From: DAOTXL01 sp034435455
GTDB lineage: Bacteria; Chloroflexota; Anaerolineae; JAAYZQ01
DNA: 64,000 bases
NCBI GenBank assembly: GCA_034435455.1
Contig: DAOTXL010000137.1
Location: 54,687-118,686 of the forward strand
Direction: 5' to 3'
Shown here: positions 24,464 through 32,077 of the stretch, piece after piece
How positions within the stretch are numbered: the stretch's first letter is position 1
Layout of the letters: every line of letters starts with the position of its first letter
The notes under the pieces: model-generated
Database searches by the model: none
What the model was told of the DNA's origin: nothing
What the model saw: only the letters and a program-made list of their open reading frames with translations
Translations under genes and position numbers: made by a program

Positions 24464-25393
24464 TTATCTTTCGGGCGGTGGAATGCGGAACCAGGTCTCC
24501 AGGCGGGTGCCGGCGCCCGGCTCCGATTCCAGCTTCATCTCATCGGCACAATGCTGGATGTTCAAGAGCCCCATGCCGGCACCAAAGCCCATTTCGCGGA
24601 TCCATTCGGGGGCGGTGGAAAAACCGGGACGCATGGCCTGTTCTACGTCGGCGATGCCGGGGCCGGTGTCGGTAGCTACGATGTGCACCTGGTCTGGCTG
24701 GATTTCGACCACCAATTCGCCGCCCTTTTCAGCGTGGATGATCAGGTTCATCTCGGCCTCGTAGGCGGCCACCCCCACGCGCCGGGCGATGACGGGGCTC
24801 CCCCCCAGGCGTTCGATGGCCCGCTTGATTCGGCTGGAGGCAGCTCCGCCGTGGGTGAAATCCAGGGGCCGCACCTGGTAGCGCAGGATCAGGCTGGTGC
24901 GGTCGGACATAATGTCCTCAAAGATGTGGCTGGCCCGATAGCGATGGATCTCTTCCTCGTGATAATCTACTTCCAATCGCCGCAGCAGTCCCCGGATGAT
25001 CTCGCCCCGGGTCAGGATGCCCACCAACTGCCCAGAGCGGTCCAATACCGGGAAGCGGCCAAAGTCAAAGCGGATCATGCGGTTGATGGCCTGGACCAGC
25101 GGCTCATCGGCGTAGAGCACTTCGACCCTGGTGGTCATTTTGTCTCTGACCAGGGCATCCATTTCCCCTTTTTCCAGGGCCTTGATCAGGTCTTCCAGGC
25201 TGATGATCCCCACCAGCCGGGTTTCTTCGACGACCGGTGTGCCGGAAATGCGCTTGAGGCGCAATAGCTCCTTGAACTCGCGCATGGAGGTATGGGGGGT
25301 GACGGTGACCACCTCGGCTTTCATGACATCTTGGATTTTGAGGGTGTAGATCAGCTCTTGGAGCCGTGAGCCTTCGGCGGGGCGGACGGTCAT
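24464..25393 (-). CDS. CBS-pair protein with GHKL ATPase domain
   Basis: A 309-residue protein. Residues 20-140 are two CBS motifs (IQDVMKAEVVTVTPHTS and VRDKMTTRVEVLYADEP, with VVEETRLVGIISLEDLI and VLDRSGQLVGILTRGEI). Residues 190-309 are an RsbW-like ATPase (VAAYEAEMNLIIHA as N box, DTGPGIADVEQAM, FGAGMGLLNI). CBS pairs bind adenosyl nucleotides, so the kinase-like domain could be gated by AMP/ATP. Its ATG overlaps the stop of the first DRTGG gene by 4 bases. A role as energy-state switch for the redox operon is an inference. Confidence 0.83.
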   Translation of the reverse strand: MTVRPAEGSRLQELIYTLKIQDVMKAEVVTVTPHTSMREFKELLRLKRISGTPVVEETRLVGIISLEDLIKALEKGEMDALVRDKMTTRVEVLYADEPLVQAINRMIRFDFGRFPVLDRSGQLVGILTRGEIIRGLLRRLEVDYHEEEIHRYRASHIFEDIMSDRTSLILRYQVRPLDFTHGGAASSRIKRAIERLGGSPVIARRVGVAAYEAEMNLIIHAEKGGELVVEIQPDQVHIVATDTGPGIADVEQAMRPGFSTAPEWIREMGFGAGMGLLNIQHCADEMKLESEPGAGTRLETWFRIPPPER

Positions 25394-25767
25394 TTTTTAT
25401 CCATCAGGTGGCCGGGCAGGCAGGGGTTGGAGACGGGGAGGCCGGCGGCGAACAGACGGCCACACGCTTCGTACATGGTCAGGCGGGTGGAGAGGAGGGG
25501 GATTCCGATCTCTTCGGCCAGGGCTACCGTCTCCGGGGGGGGCACCTTGCCCCGCACAAAGACGATGGCCTGGATGCCGGCCATTTCTGCGGCCCGCACG
25601 GCCTGGGGATGGACCAGCCCGGTCAGGAGGACGGAATTGGGGCGGGCGAAGGCCAACACGTCGCTCATGAGATCGGCGGCGGCTCCGCCGGTGACCGTCT
25701 GTTCCAGGTTTGGCTGGCGGGAGACGATCTCCCCTTCGAGCAAATTCAAGATGGTCTGCAAATCCAT
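25390..25767 (-). CDS. DRTGG-domain protein, first gene of the redox cassette
   Basis: A 125-residue single-domain protein similar in fold to the one at 24114 (LEQTVTGGAAADLMSDVLAF around residue 22 is the DRTGG region; VHPQAVRAAEMAGIQAIVFVRG follows). It overlaps the CBS-ATPase gene by ATGA and is read from the promoter with the Rex-like operator about 150 bases upstream. Confidence 0.76.
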   Translation of the reverse strand: MDLQTILNLLEGEIVSRQPNLEQTVTGGAAADLMSDVLAFARPNSVLLTGLVHPQAVRAAEMAGIQAIVFVRGKVPPPETVALAEEIGIPLLSTRLTMYEACGRLFAAGLPVSNPCLPGHLMDKK

Positions 25768-25905
25768 TGGTTACTCCGATCGGATGGCCGGATTGAAAAA
25801 AAGATGAGGAATGGCCTGATGGTAATAAGGGCCTTCCTCCCTTCGGGCAGATCTTCTGGAACCCGGATGATAGCATTGTCCACGGTCCTGCCGATAGTCG
25901 ATCCG

Positions 25906-25940
25906 TTGTGAAGTTTAGCACAAGTTGAGGGGGGCGTCAA
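25906..25940 (-). promoter_or_regulatory. Redox cassette promoter with Rex-like operator
   Basis: Minus strand TTGACG (25935-25940), 17-base spacer, TAAACT (25912-25917). The palindrome TTGTGCTAAACTTCACAA (25906-25923) has the 18-base geometry of Rex sites with 12 of 14 consensus positions matching. It overlaps the -10, so binding should repress. The 25768-26130 gap otherwise holds only this and the promoter at 26033. Confidence 0.7.
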
Positions 25941-26032
25941 ATCGGCGACCGTCCGCTGGCCTGGTTGGGGGGGATGGGCCTGAAGTCACCGATGGGGGAA
26001 GGGGGTTGAGGTCTGCACCGTTTGGCTCGGAT

Positions 26033-26061
26033 TTGACAAGGGGCTGAGATGGTGGTATGAT
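26033..26061 (+). promoter_or_regulatory. Promoter of the glutaredoxin-like gene
   Basis: TTGACA (26033-26038), 17-base spacer, TATGAT (26056-26061), close to consensus. Transcription would start near 26068. Confidence 0.75.
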
Positions 26062-26130
26062 TATGATGGTTTCTGTCCTTCTTCAAACGAGCAACCTGAC
26101 AATGAGCAGCTCTTTCAGGTCCTTCGCCGG

Positions 26131-26436
26131 TTGGAGCCGACTGCAGTCGAACCTGCCCCTGTGTCGGCGGCAGTGCGCCCGGACCGGCCCGGGCCGGTGA
26201 TCCTCTACTGCCGACCGGGCTGCATTGACTGTCGGTTGGCCCGCCGTTTTCTGGAGGACCATGGGGTACCCTACACCGAGATCGACATCCTGGCCTCGCC
26301 GGAAGCAGAAGCCCGTGTCCGACAGTGGACCGGCGGTCCCCTTATCACCCCGGTATTTGACATCGCCGGCACCATCGTCATTGATTTCAAGCGGTCGGAG
26401 CTGATAGAGGTTTTGGGCTTGAAGTTGGGAACATAG
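26131..26436 (+). CDS. Glutaredoxin-like thioredoxin-fold protein
   Basis: About 101 residues from a TTG; GTG codons at 26161 and 26173 are equally possible, because no clear ribosome site decides. The fold begins VILYCRPGCIDCRLARRFL, with C-x4-C rather than the usual CPYC spacing (the Cys pair is CRPGC and IDC), then GVPYTEIDI, and the cis-Pro region PLITPVFDIAGTIVIDF. It is expected to reduce or carry thiols in the cytoplasm. The frame stays open beyond the TAG stop for another 54 codons that encode a hydrophobic helix, which is unusual. Confidence 0.7.
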   Translation: MEPTAVEPAPVSAAVRPDRPGPVILYCRPGCIDCRLARRFLEDHGVPYTEIDILASPEAEARVRQWTGGPLITPVFDIAGTIVIDFKRSELIEVLGLKLGT

Positions 26437-26555
26437 CCGGCTCTCACGGGGACCCTCCTCGCCGGGATCCCATTGTTCTTTGTTCTGGCCGCTCTCCTGA
26501 CCGGCCCCTTCTACGCAACCCTCTGGAACCGGCTCTGCACTGGCCGCAGCAGGGT

Positions 26556-26584
26556 TTGCTCCACGGCCCAAGTCGGAGTATACT
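26556..26584 (+). promoter_or_regulatory. Promoter of the RACo-like gene
   Basis: TTGCTC (26556-26561), 17-base spacer, TATACT (26579-26584). The ATG at 26614 follows with GAGAGGAGAGAGG as ribosome site. Confidence 0.6.
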
Positions 26585-26613
26585 GGATTGCCAGGCGGTG
26601 AGAGGAGAGAGGG

Positions 26614-28269
26614 ATGCCTGTCGTCCATGTCAGCTATGGGACCCAAACGCGGAGCGTCGAGGTGCCCGCCGGGACCGGCCTGGGGGAGGCGATTGCCCGC
26701 ACGGAACTGCCGCTGGAGCAGCCGTGCGCCGGGCGGGGCACCTGCGGCCGGTGCCGGGTCCTGCTCGAAGGGGGCAGTGCCCCTGCCGGCCGGCTAAGCC
26801 CGTTGGATGCGGTCGAGCAGCGGCTCCTGTCGGCGGCAGAACAGGCGGCCGGCTACCGGCTGGCCTGCCGGGCCAAGGTGCTGGGTGACCTCAGCGTCCT
26901 GTTGGCCCCGGTGGTGGTCTATTCCAACAAGGTGTTCCAGGGCAGTGACCGTTTTCACGATAACGCGGAACCCCTGGGCCTGGCCGTGGACCTGGGCAGC
27001 ACTACGGTCGCCGCGTTCCTGGTGGGCCTGGAGAGCGGCCAGGTCTATCGGGGCGCGGCGGCGCTGAACCAGCAGACCACCTTTGGCGCCGATGTCATCT
27101 CCCGCCTGGCGGCGGCCCGCCGCGGATCGCCGGCTGCCCAACGCCTGTCGAACCTGGCCCTGGCCTCCATCGTCCAGGCCGTTGACGCCCTCCACCTGCC
27201 CCGGCGCGTCGTCCGCCGCATCAGGCGGGCCACGGTCGTGGGCAACGCGGCCATGCATCATCTCCTGCTGCGCCTGCCGGTGGATACCCTGGCCGAACTG
27301 CCCTTCCAGCCCTGCTGCCAGGAGCCGATCCGGGGGGCCGATGGGCACCTGGCCGGCGCTTTCCCGGCCGGCGTGCGGGTGGACCTGCCGCCGCTGATCG
27401 GCGGCTTTGTGGGCAGCGATGCCCTGGCCTGCCTGGCCTACTTTGGCTTCCCCGATGGAACCGCTGACCGTTGCCCGCCCCCGATGATGGCGGTGGACCT
27501 GGGCACCAACGGCGAGATCATGGTCACCGATGGCCGCCAGGTGCTGGTCGCCTCTACCGCTGCCGGCCCGGCCTTCGAGGGGGTGAATATCTCCTGCGGC
27601 GCACGGGCGGTGGATGGGGCCATTGTGGATGTCCGGGTCGGGGAAGAGGGGCAGATCGCCTGGCGGACCATCGGCGATGGGCCGCCGGTGGGCCTCACCG
27701 GCTCTGGCCTGTTGACCCTGGTCGCCCAACTGCGCCGGGTGGGAGTGCTGCACGAGAGCGGCCGGTTCAACCCCGACCGGCTCCCCTTCCAGGGTCGGTT
27801 CGACACCGATGGGGAGGGTGTGCGGCGCTTTCTCCTGGCCGGTGCCGATCAGGTGGCCGAGGGGGGGCGGCCGCTCTACCTGACCCAGAAGGATGTGCGC
27901 GAACTACAAAAGTCCAAGGGGGCGATTCGGGCGGCCGGGGAGATCTTGCTGAAGCAACTGGGGCTGGCCCCTGCCGACCTGAAGCGGGTGGTGCTGACCG
28001 GCTCCTTTGGCGGGCAGGTGGACGTAGAGGCCGTGCTGGAGATCGGCATGATCCCGCCGGTGCAGCCCCACGTGGTGGAAACCTGTGCCAACGGTGCCGG
28101 CCTGGGGGCTGCCCTGTTCCTGACGGACGACGGTTTTGCCCTGGGCGAGCGGCTGGCTGCCTATGCCCGACAGGTGGACCTGACTGCGGACGGCCCAGGG
28201 GACCGGGACGCCGGGTTCAATGCCCTGTTCGTCCGCAGCCTGAACCTGTGCGGGGATTGGGAGCGGTAA
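26614..28269 (+). CDS. RACo-like ferredoxin/ASKHA ATPase, corrinoid-protein reductive activator
   Basis: A 551-residue protein. Residues 1-90 are a [2Fe-2S] ferredoxin with C38, C44, C47 and C85. The rest is an actin-fold (ASKHA) ATPase: LAVDLGSTTVAAFLVGLESG as phosphate 1, VDLGTNGEIMV as phosphate 2, and GGFVGSDALACL and LTGSFGGQVDVEAVLEIG further on. This is the domain order of RACo/RamA-type activators, which reduce inactive Co(II) corrinoid in methyltransfer proteins with ATP. In acetogens RACo serves the corrinoid Fe-S protein of the acetyl-CoA pathway. No methyltransferase or corrinoid protein is in the window. A GntR regulator gene follows 29 bases downstream. Confidence 0.82.
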   Translation: MPVVHVSYGTQTRSVEVPAGTGLGEAIARTELPLEQPCAGRGTCGRCRVLLEGGSAPAGRLSPLDAVEQRLLSAAEQAAGYRLACRAKVLGDLSVLLAPVVVYSNKVFQGSDRFHDNAEPLGLAVDLGSTTVAAFLVGLESGQVYRGAAALNQQTTFGADVISRLAAARRGSPAAQRLSNLALASIVQAVDALHLPRRVVRRIRRATVVGNAAMHHLLLRLPVDTLAELPFQPCCQEPIRGADGHLAGAFPAGVRVDLPPLIGGFVGSDALACLAYFGFPDGTADRCPPPMMAVDLGTNGEIMVTDGRQVLVASTAAGPAFEGVNISCGARAVDGAIVDVRVGEEGQIAWRTIGDGPPVGLTGSGLLTLVAQLRRVGVLHESGRFNPDRLPFQGRFDTDGEGVRRFLLAGADQVAEGGRPLYLTQKDVRELQKSKGAIRAAGEILLKQLGLAPADLKRVVLTGSFGGQVDVEAVLEIGMIPPVQPHVVETCANGAGLGAALFLTDDGFALGERLAAYARQVDLTADGPGDRDAGFNALFVRSLNLCGDWER

Positions 28270-28298
28270 AGACCGGAAAAGCACAAGAGGGGGAAACG

Positions 28299-28928
28299 AT
28301 GACAGACCGGGTGGAGCAGATGTATCAGGCGGTGAAACAGAAGCTGCTGAACCTGGAGATCAACCCGATTCAGCCGATTGATGAAAAGGCGCTGGTGCGG
28401 GAAACGGGAGGCAGCCTGACCCTCATCCAGCAGGCGCTGGAGCGGCTGGTCAGAGAGGGGATGGTGGTCAAAGAGCGGGGCCGGTGGCGAGTGTCGCGGA
28501 CGGCTACCGCCTCGATCATGCGGGAGATCTTTGAGGTCCGCACCACGCTGGAGGGGATGTGTGCGCGACTGGCGGCGGAGCGGGTCACCCCGGAGCAGAT
28601 CCAGCGGATGGAGCAGGTGCACCGCGACTTTGAGCGGGTGCTCAAAAAGGAGGACAACAAGGCGCTCCTGGCGGTCGATCACCAGTTCCACCAGTTGCTC
28701 TACGAGGCCTCAGGCAACCGTTTCCTGGCCCGGGCCCTGGAAGAGATGTACCTGATGGTCTACCGCCTGTCCTATTTTGCTCTGGACCGCATGGCCAGCG
28801 TGCGGCCCAACGTGGAGGAACACCGCCATATCCTGGATGCGCTCAAGGCCGGAGACGGGCGGGCGGCCGAACAGCATATCCAGCACCACATCACCCATTT
28901 CCAGACGATGGTCGAGGGGTTGCTGTAA
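28299..28928 (+). CDS. GntR-family transcriptional regulator (FadR/FCD type)
   Basis: A 209-residue regulator. Residues 1-70 hold the winged helix (ALVRETGGSLTLIQQALERLVREGMVV), residues 80-205 an all-helical FCD ligand domain with metal-binding histidines in FHQLLYEASG and EHRHILDAL and HIQHHI. The GntR consensus LREAL at the recognition helix is replaced by LIQQAL. It lies directly after the RACo-like gene and ends seven bases before a convergent gene. It may regulate that operon; the effector is unknown. Confidence 0.85.
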   Translation: MTDRVEQMYQAVKQKLLNLEINPIQPIDEKALVRETGGSLTLIQQALERLVREGMVVKERGRWRVSRTATASIMREIFEVRTTLEGMCARLAAERVTPEQIQRMEQVHRDFERVLKKEDNKALLAVDHQFHQLLYEASGNRFLARALEEMYLMVYRLSYFALDRMASVRPNVEEHRHILDALKAGDGRAAEQHIQHHITHFQTMVEGLL

Positions 28929-28934
28929 CGGCGG

Positions 28935-29621
28935 TTACCCCCGCAGCAGGTGGAGGGTCAGCGCCGCTGCGGCCGGGACGGTCAGGTTGTCCATCCCCCA
29001 CGGGGACACGGCTTCCACCAGGGTGCAGACCAGGGACACGGCCCCGCCATAGAGGAGGGTCAGCAGCCAGTGGATGGGCGGTTTGCCGGCCAGGTAGGGC
29101 ATGATCAGCAAGGCCAGGCTGGTGCTGATCCAGCTCCAGAACAACATGGCGATTGAGCCCTCCAGGGAACGGGTCCGCCCACCGATCCGGTAGTGGTAAT
29201 GGCCGTGGCGTTGGCCGATGACGGCGGCCATGGCATCCCCCCAGGTCATGGGCATCAGGCTGGCGACCATCAGCACCGGCTGGCCCCAGAAATAGTAGAT
29301 CAGGGCGGCAAAGGAGATGGGAAAGTAGAGGGTGCCCAGATTGCCCCGTTCTCCGGTCTCCATCGCCTGAAAGGTGCCGCGCCAGTAGGAGATGGCATTG
29401 ATAACCACAAAGGTCGCCGGCGGGATGAGGGCCAGATACCAGGTTTTGAACAGCAGTGCAGTGCCCACGACCCACAGGCCGACGCCGACGTGGATGAATT
29501 TGCGGGTAAATCCGGCCGGGCGATGGCCAATGCGGCGCAGCAATTCCCCCAGAGCGATAACGCCGAACACGTAAGCGTAGGAAACGGCCAGCGCGGTGTA
29601 ATCGGGTTTCCACCAGGTCAT
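28935..29621 (-). CDS. Membrane CTP-dependent lipid kinase-like protein (dolichol/phytol kinase family)
   Basis: A 228-residue membrane protein with about six helices. The family signature is FTRKFIHVGVGLWVVGTA near residue 40, MTWGDAMAAVIGQRHG near 125 and SLEGSIAMLFWSW near 150, as in phytol kinase (VTE5) and dolichol kinase relatives. It would phosphorylate a polyisoprenoid alcohol at the membrane. It sits immediately downstream of the pseudouridine glycosidase gene on the same strand; a functional link is not clear. Confidence 0.75.
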   Translation of the reverse strand: MTWWKPDYTALAVSYAYVFGVIALGELLRRIGHRPAGFTRKFIHVGVGLWVVGTALLFKTWYLALIPPATFVVINAISYWRGTFQAMETGERGNLGTLYFPISFAALIYYFWGQPVLMVASLMPMTWGDAMAAVIGQRHGHYHYRIGGRTRSLEGSIAMLFWSWISTSLALLIMPYLAGKPPIHWLLTLLYGGAVSLVCTLVEAVSPWGMDNLTVPAAAALTLHLLRG

Positions 29622-29625
29622 CGGT

Positions 29626-30624
29626 TCAGCCTCCTTTGCGGACCAGTTCCGCCAGGGCGACGGCGATCTGGGCGGCCACGGCGGCGTTGTTTTCCAGCAG
29701 GGCTACGTTGGCCTTGAGGCTGGCTCCCTGGGTCTCCCGGGCGATCCAGCGCAGCAGGAAGGGGGTGGAAGCACTGCCCTGGATGCCCCGGGCCTGGGCT
29801 TCGGCCAGGGCCGAGGTGATGGCCGCTTCCAGGCGGTCGGCGGGCAACTCGGCTTCGGCGGGCACAGGCACGACGATCAGGGTACCCCCTGTCAGCCCTA
29901 TCTGCTGTCCGGCGTGGATGATGGCTGCCGCCTCGGCCGGCGTCTCCACCTGCACGTCCACTGGCAGGCCGCTGTGTCGGGTGTAGAAGGCGGGGAACTC
30001 GTCGCAACCATAGCCGACCACCGGCACGCCGGCGGTCTCCAGCCACTCCAGGGTGGCCCGCAGGTCGAGGATCGACTTGGCCCCGGCGCACACCACAGCC
30101 ACCGGCACAGAGGCCAGGGTGGGCAGGTCATTGGAAATGTCGAAGGGGGGGTCACGATGCACCCCGCCGATCCCCCCGGTGGCAAAGATGCCGATGCCGG
30201 CCCAGGCGGCCACCGTGGCCGTAGCGGCGACGGTGGTCGCCCCATCTTCGCGGCGGGCAATGACCACCGGCAGGTCGCGGCGGCTCACCTTGTGGATCGT
30301 TTTGGCGGTGGCCAGGTGTTCCAGCTCGGCGTCGGTCAGGCCGACCCGCAGTTGTCCGTCGAGCACGGCGATGGTGGCCGGGACCGCGCCGTTCCGCCGG
30401 ACGACGGCCTCCATCTGCCGGGCGGTTTCCAGATTGGTGGGGTAGGGCAACCCGTGGGCGATGACGGTGGACTCCAGGGCGACGACCGCCCGCCCCCTTT
30501 CCAACGCCTCCCGTACCTCGTCCTGTAAGCGCAGGTAAGGGATAGGGGATAAGGGGTAAGGGATGGGGGATAAGGGGAATAAGGGGTAAGGGAGAGGGGA
30601 ACTTGGGCCTCCTGCCTCCTGCAT
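29626..30624 (-). CDS. psuG: Pseudouridine-5'-phosphate glycosidase
   Basis: A 332-residue member of the PsuG/IndA family, which reversibly splits pseudouridine 5'-phosphate into uracil and ribose 5-phosphate. Visible blocks are VVALESTVIAHGLPYPTN (N-terminal family start), ATVAAWAGIGIFATGGIGGVHR, VVCAGAKSILDLRATLEWLE and VPVVGYGCDEFPAFY. The ATG at 30624 has an excellent ribosome site GGAGG that is itself part of a heptamer repeat, and the first 30 residues (Pro/Leu/Tyr-rich, PLFPLSPIPYPLSPIPY) come from the repeat rather than from the family. The kinase partner PsuK-like gene is upstream. Confidence 0.87.
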   Translation of the reverse strand: MQEAGGPSSPLPYPLFPLSPIPYPLSPIPYLRLQDEVREALERGRAVVALESTVIAHGLPYPTNLETARQMEAVVRRNGAVPATIAVLDGQLRVGLTDAELEHLATAKTIHKVSRRDLPVVIARREDGATTVAATATVAAWAGIGIFATGGIGGVHRDPPFDISNDLPTLASVPVAVVCAGAKSILDLRATLEWLETAGVPVVGYGCDEFPAFYTRHSGLPVDVQVETPAEAAAIIHAGQQIGLTGGTLIVVPVPAEAELPADRLEAAITSALAEAQARGIQGSASTPFLLRWIARETQGASLKANVALLENNAAVAAQIAVALAELVRKGG

Positions 30625-30641
30625 CTTGCCTCCTGCCTCTT
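30535..30641. repeat. Heptamer tandem repeats (STRR-like) at the psuG start
   Basis: Two blocks of 7-base units: about nine copies of GGTAAGG/GATAAGG-type units at 30535-30600 and about four of CTCCTGC/ATCTTGC-type units at 30607-30641. Both lie inside the 5' end of the psuG reading frame and its ribosome site. Confidence 0.8.
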
Positions 30642-30642
30642 T

Positions 30643-31575
30643 TCAGATCACCAGCCGGTCGTACAACCGCTCCAGGCTCAGGGTGGGGCACACCGTTTCC
30701 CGGCATTCCAGGGTGAGGGCTGCTGCCGAGACGCCCAGCCGCACCGCTTCGCCCACCGGGAAGTCGTGGAGCAGGCCAAAGATGACCGCTGCGGTTAAAG
30801 CGTCGCCGGCCCCGGTCAGGTCCACGATCTCGACCTCGATGGCCGGGATATGGCCGCTCTCCTGCGAGGTGGCGTAGACCAGACCGGTCGCGCCCAGGGT
30901 CACGATGGCGATCTGCACCCCCAGGCTCACCAGCTTTTGGGCGGCGGCCAGGGCACTTTCCCGGTCGGTTACCGGCGCACCGCACAGGGCTTCGGCCTCG
31001 GCGGCATTGGGGGTCACCAGCAGCAGGTTGGCCAGGTGGGGACGGAGCCGGGGGGCCAGGGTAGCGGTAGTTGGATCGGCGCAGACCGGCACCCGGTGCT
31101 GCCGGGCCAGGCGAAAGACGGTGCGCAACGTGGCGGGGGACAGGTTGGCGTCCAGGACGACCATCCGGGCATCGCGGAACAGGCTGCGATGGCTGTAGAT
31201 GTAAGCGGGGGTCATCAACCGGCGGTGGATGCTCATGTCGTCAATGGAGGTCACCAGGTTGCCGGTCTCGTCCAGCACGGCCAGATAAGCGGCGGTGTGA
31301 TGGTCGGGGCTCACCAGGACGTGGCTGACGTCAATGCCGCGCTCGCGGGCCTGGTGCAGGATCTGGCGTCCGGCGCTATCGTCCCCCACGGCCGAGAGGA
31401 GGACCACCTGTTCGCCCAGGCGGGCCAGGTTTTCGGCCAGATTGCGGCCCACCCCGCCGGTGCTGACGCGGATGGTGCCGGGGGTGGAGGTGCCGGGCCG
31501 GAGGGGGTGAGAGGCGCGGCCTTTGGTATCCAGGCTGGCGGCGCCGATGGTGAGCAGGTGAGAGGTTCCCTTCAT
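30643..31575 (-). CDS. PfkB-family kinase, likely pseudouridine kinase
   Basis: A 310-residue ribokinase-fold protein. GGVGRNLAENLARLG is the PfkB signature 1 region and DLTGAGDALTAAVIFGL signature 2 with the catalytic Asp. IDDMSIHRRLMT and LVTPNAAEAEALCG are typical of pseudouridine and nucleoside kinases. With PsuG beside it the likely reaction is pseudouridine to pseudouridine 5'-phosphate, feeding modified-nucleoside salvage. ATG 31575 is chosen on family length and an AAAGGA site; TATACT lies upstream near 31598. Confidence 0.85.
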   Translation of the reverse strand: MKGTSHLLTIGAASLDTKGRASHPLRPGTSTPGTIRVSTGGVGRNLAENLARLGEQVVLLSAVGDDSAGRQILHQARERGIDVSHVLVSPDHHTAAYLAVLDETGNLVTSIDDMSIHRRLMTPAYIYSHRSLFRDARMVVLDANLSPATLRTVFRLARQHRVPVCADPTTATLAPRLRPHLANLLLVTPNAAEAEALCGAPVTDRESALAAAQKLVSLGVQIAIVTLGATGLVYATSQESGHIPAIEVEIVDLTGAGDALTAAVIFGLLHDFPVGEAVRLGVSAAALTLECRETVCPTLSLERLYDRLVI

Positions 31576-31695
31576 TTCCTTTGCCCTCTTGTCGCCGATA
31601 GTATACCCATCTCCTATTACAGCCCCCAACACCGGGTCTGGAACATTCCTTTGGAGAATATCTCTATTCTAACCAATTTTTTTACCTCAAAAGGC

Positions 31696-31724
31696 TTGAC
31701 AAGCCTGTCTTTTTGTGCTATAAT
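31696..31724 (+). promoter_or_regulatory. Consensus promoter with a palindrome over the -35
   Basis: TTGACA (31696-31701), 17-base spacer, TATAAT (31719-31724): a perfect sigma-70 promoter. The -35 is inside the palindrome AGGCTTGACAAGCCT (31693-31707), a possible operator. Confidence 0.85.
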
Positions 31725-31755
31725 CCCTTTATCTTTGGAGGGGAGGAATTATAGC

Positions 31756-32016
31756 ATGTATCAAGGAACACAGAGAGGTCTCAAGGTATGGTTCAGAGAT
31801 GAGATCCAAAATACCTTGATGGCCATTGACACTGCGAACCTTGACCTTGTTTCTGCCATTGATTCAGCCGAGATGCAGATCTATCGCAGAGGCTATGCCG
31901 CAGCGATCCGGGCGGTTGCTGCGGCTTTTGGCATTCCTTATCCCCCTTCAGGGCTGTCCACCTCTCGGACTGAGGTGGTGGATTCGCCCGGTTGGACCCC
32001 TCGTATCTTTTCCTGA
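31756..32016 (+). CDS. Small protein of unknown function
   Basis: 86 residues, starting at an ATG with GGAGGGGAGGAA upstream and a perfect promoter. I do not recognise the family. The N-terminal 60 residues look helical and charged (KVWFRDEIQNTLMAID, DLVSAIDSAEMQIYRRGY), the C-terminus is Pro/Ser-rich. Its DNA is more AT-rich than the neighbouring genes. It is divergent from the kinase and convergent with the SPFH gene. The promoter quality suggests strong or regulated expression. Confidence 0.65.
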   Translation: MYQGTQRGLKVWFRDEIQNTLMAIDTANLDLVSAIDSAEMQIYRRGYAAAIRAVAAAFGIPYPPSGLSTSRTEVVDSPGWTPRIFS

Positions 32017-32077
32017 GCCCGGTCGGGCAACCTTCTTGGGAAACAACCCTCGCGCCACCTGTGCTGGACACAGATGG

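Noticed and set aside
10205..25767. A [FeFe]- or [NiFe]-hydrogenase in the window
   Set aside because: NuoE/NuoF and the DRTGG cassette suggested it, but no H-cluster or Ni-binding Cys motifs occur; the catalytic subunit is a molybdo/tungsto formate dehydrogenase.
30535..30641. CRISPR array or riboswitch suspected from repetitive DNA (also 36731-36833, 59396-59510)
   Set aside because: Units are 7 or 13 bases with no spacers, and no cas genes or aptamer-like folds are present.
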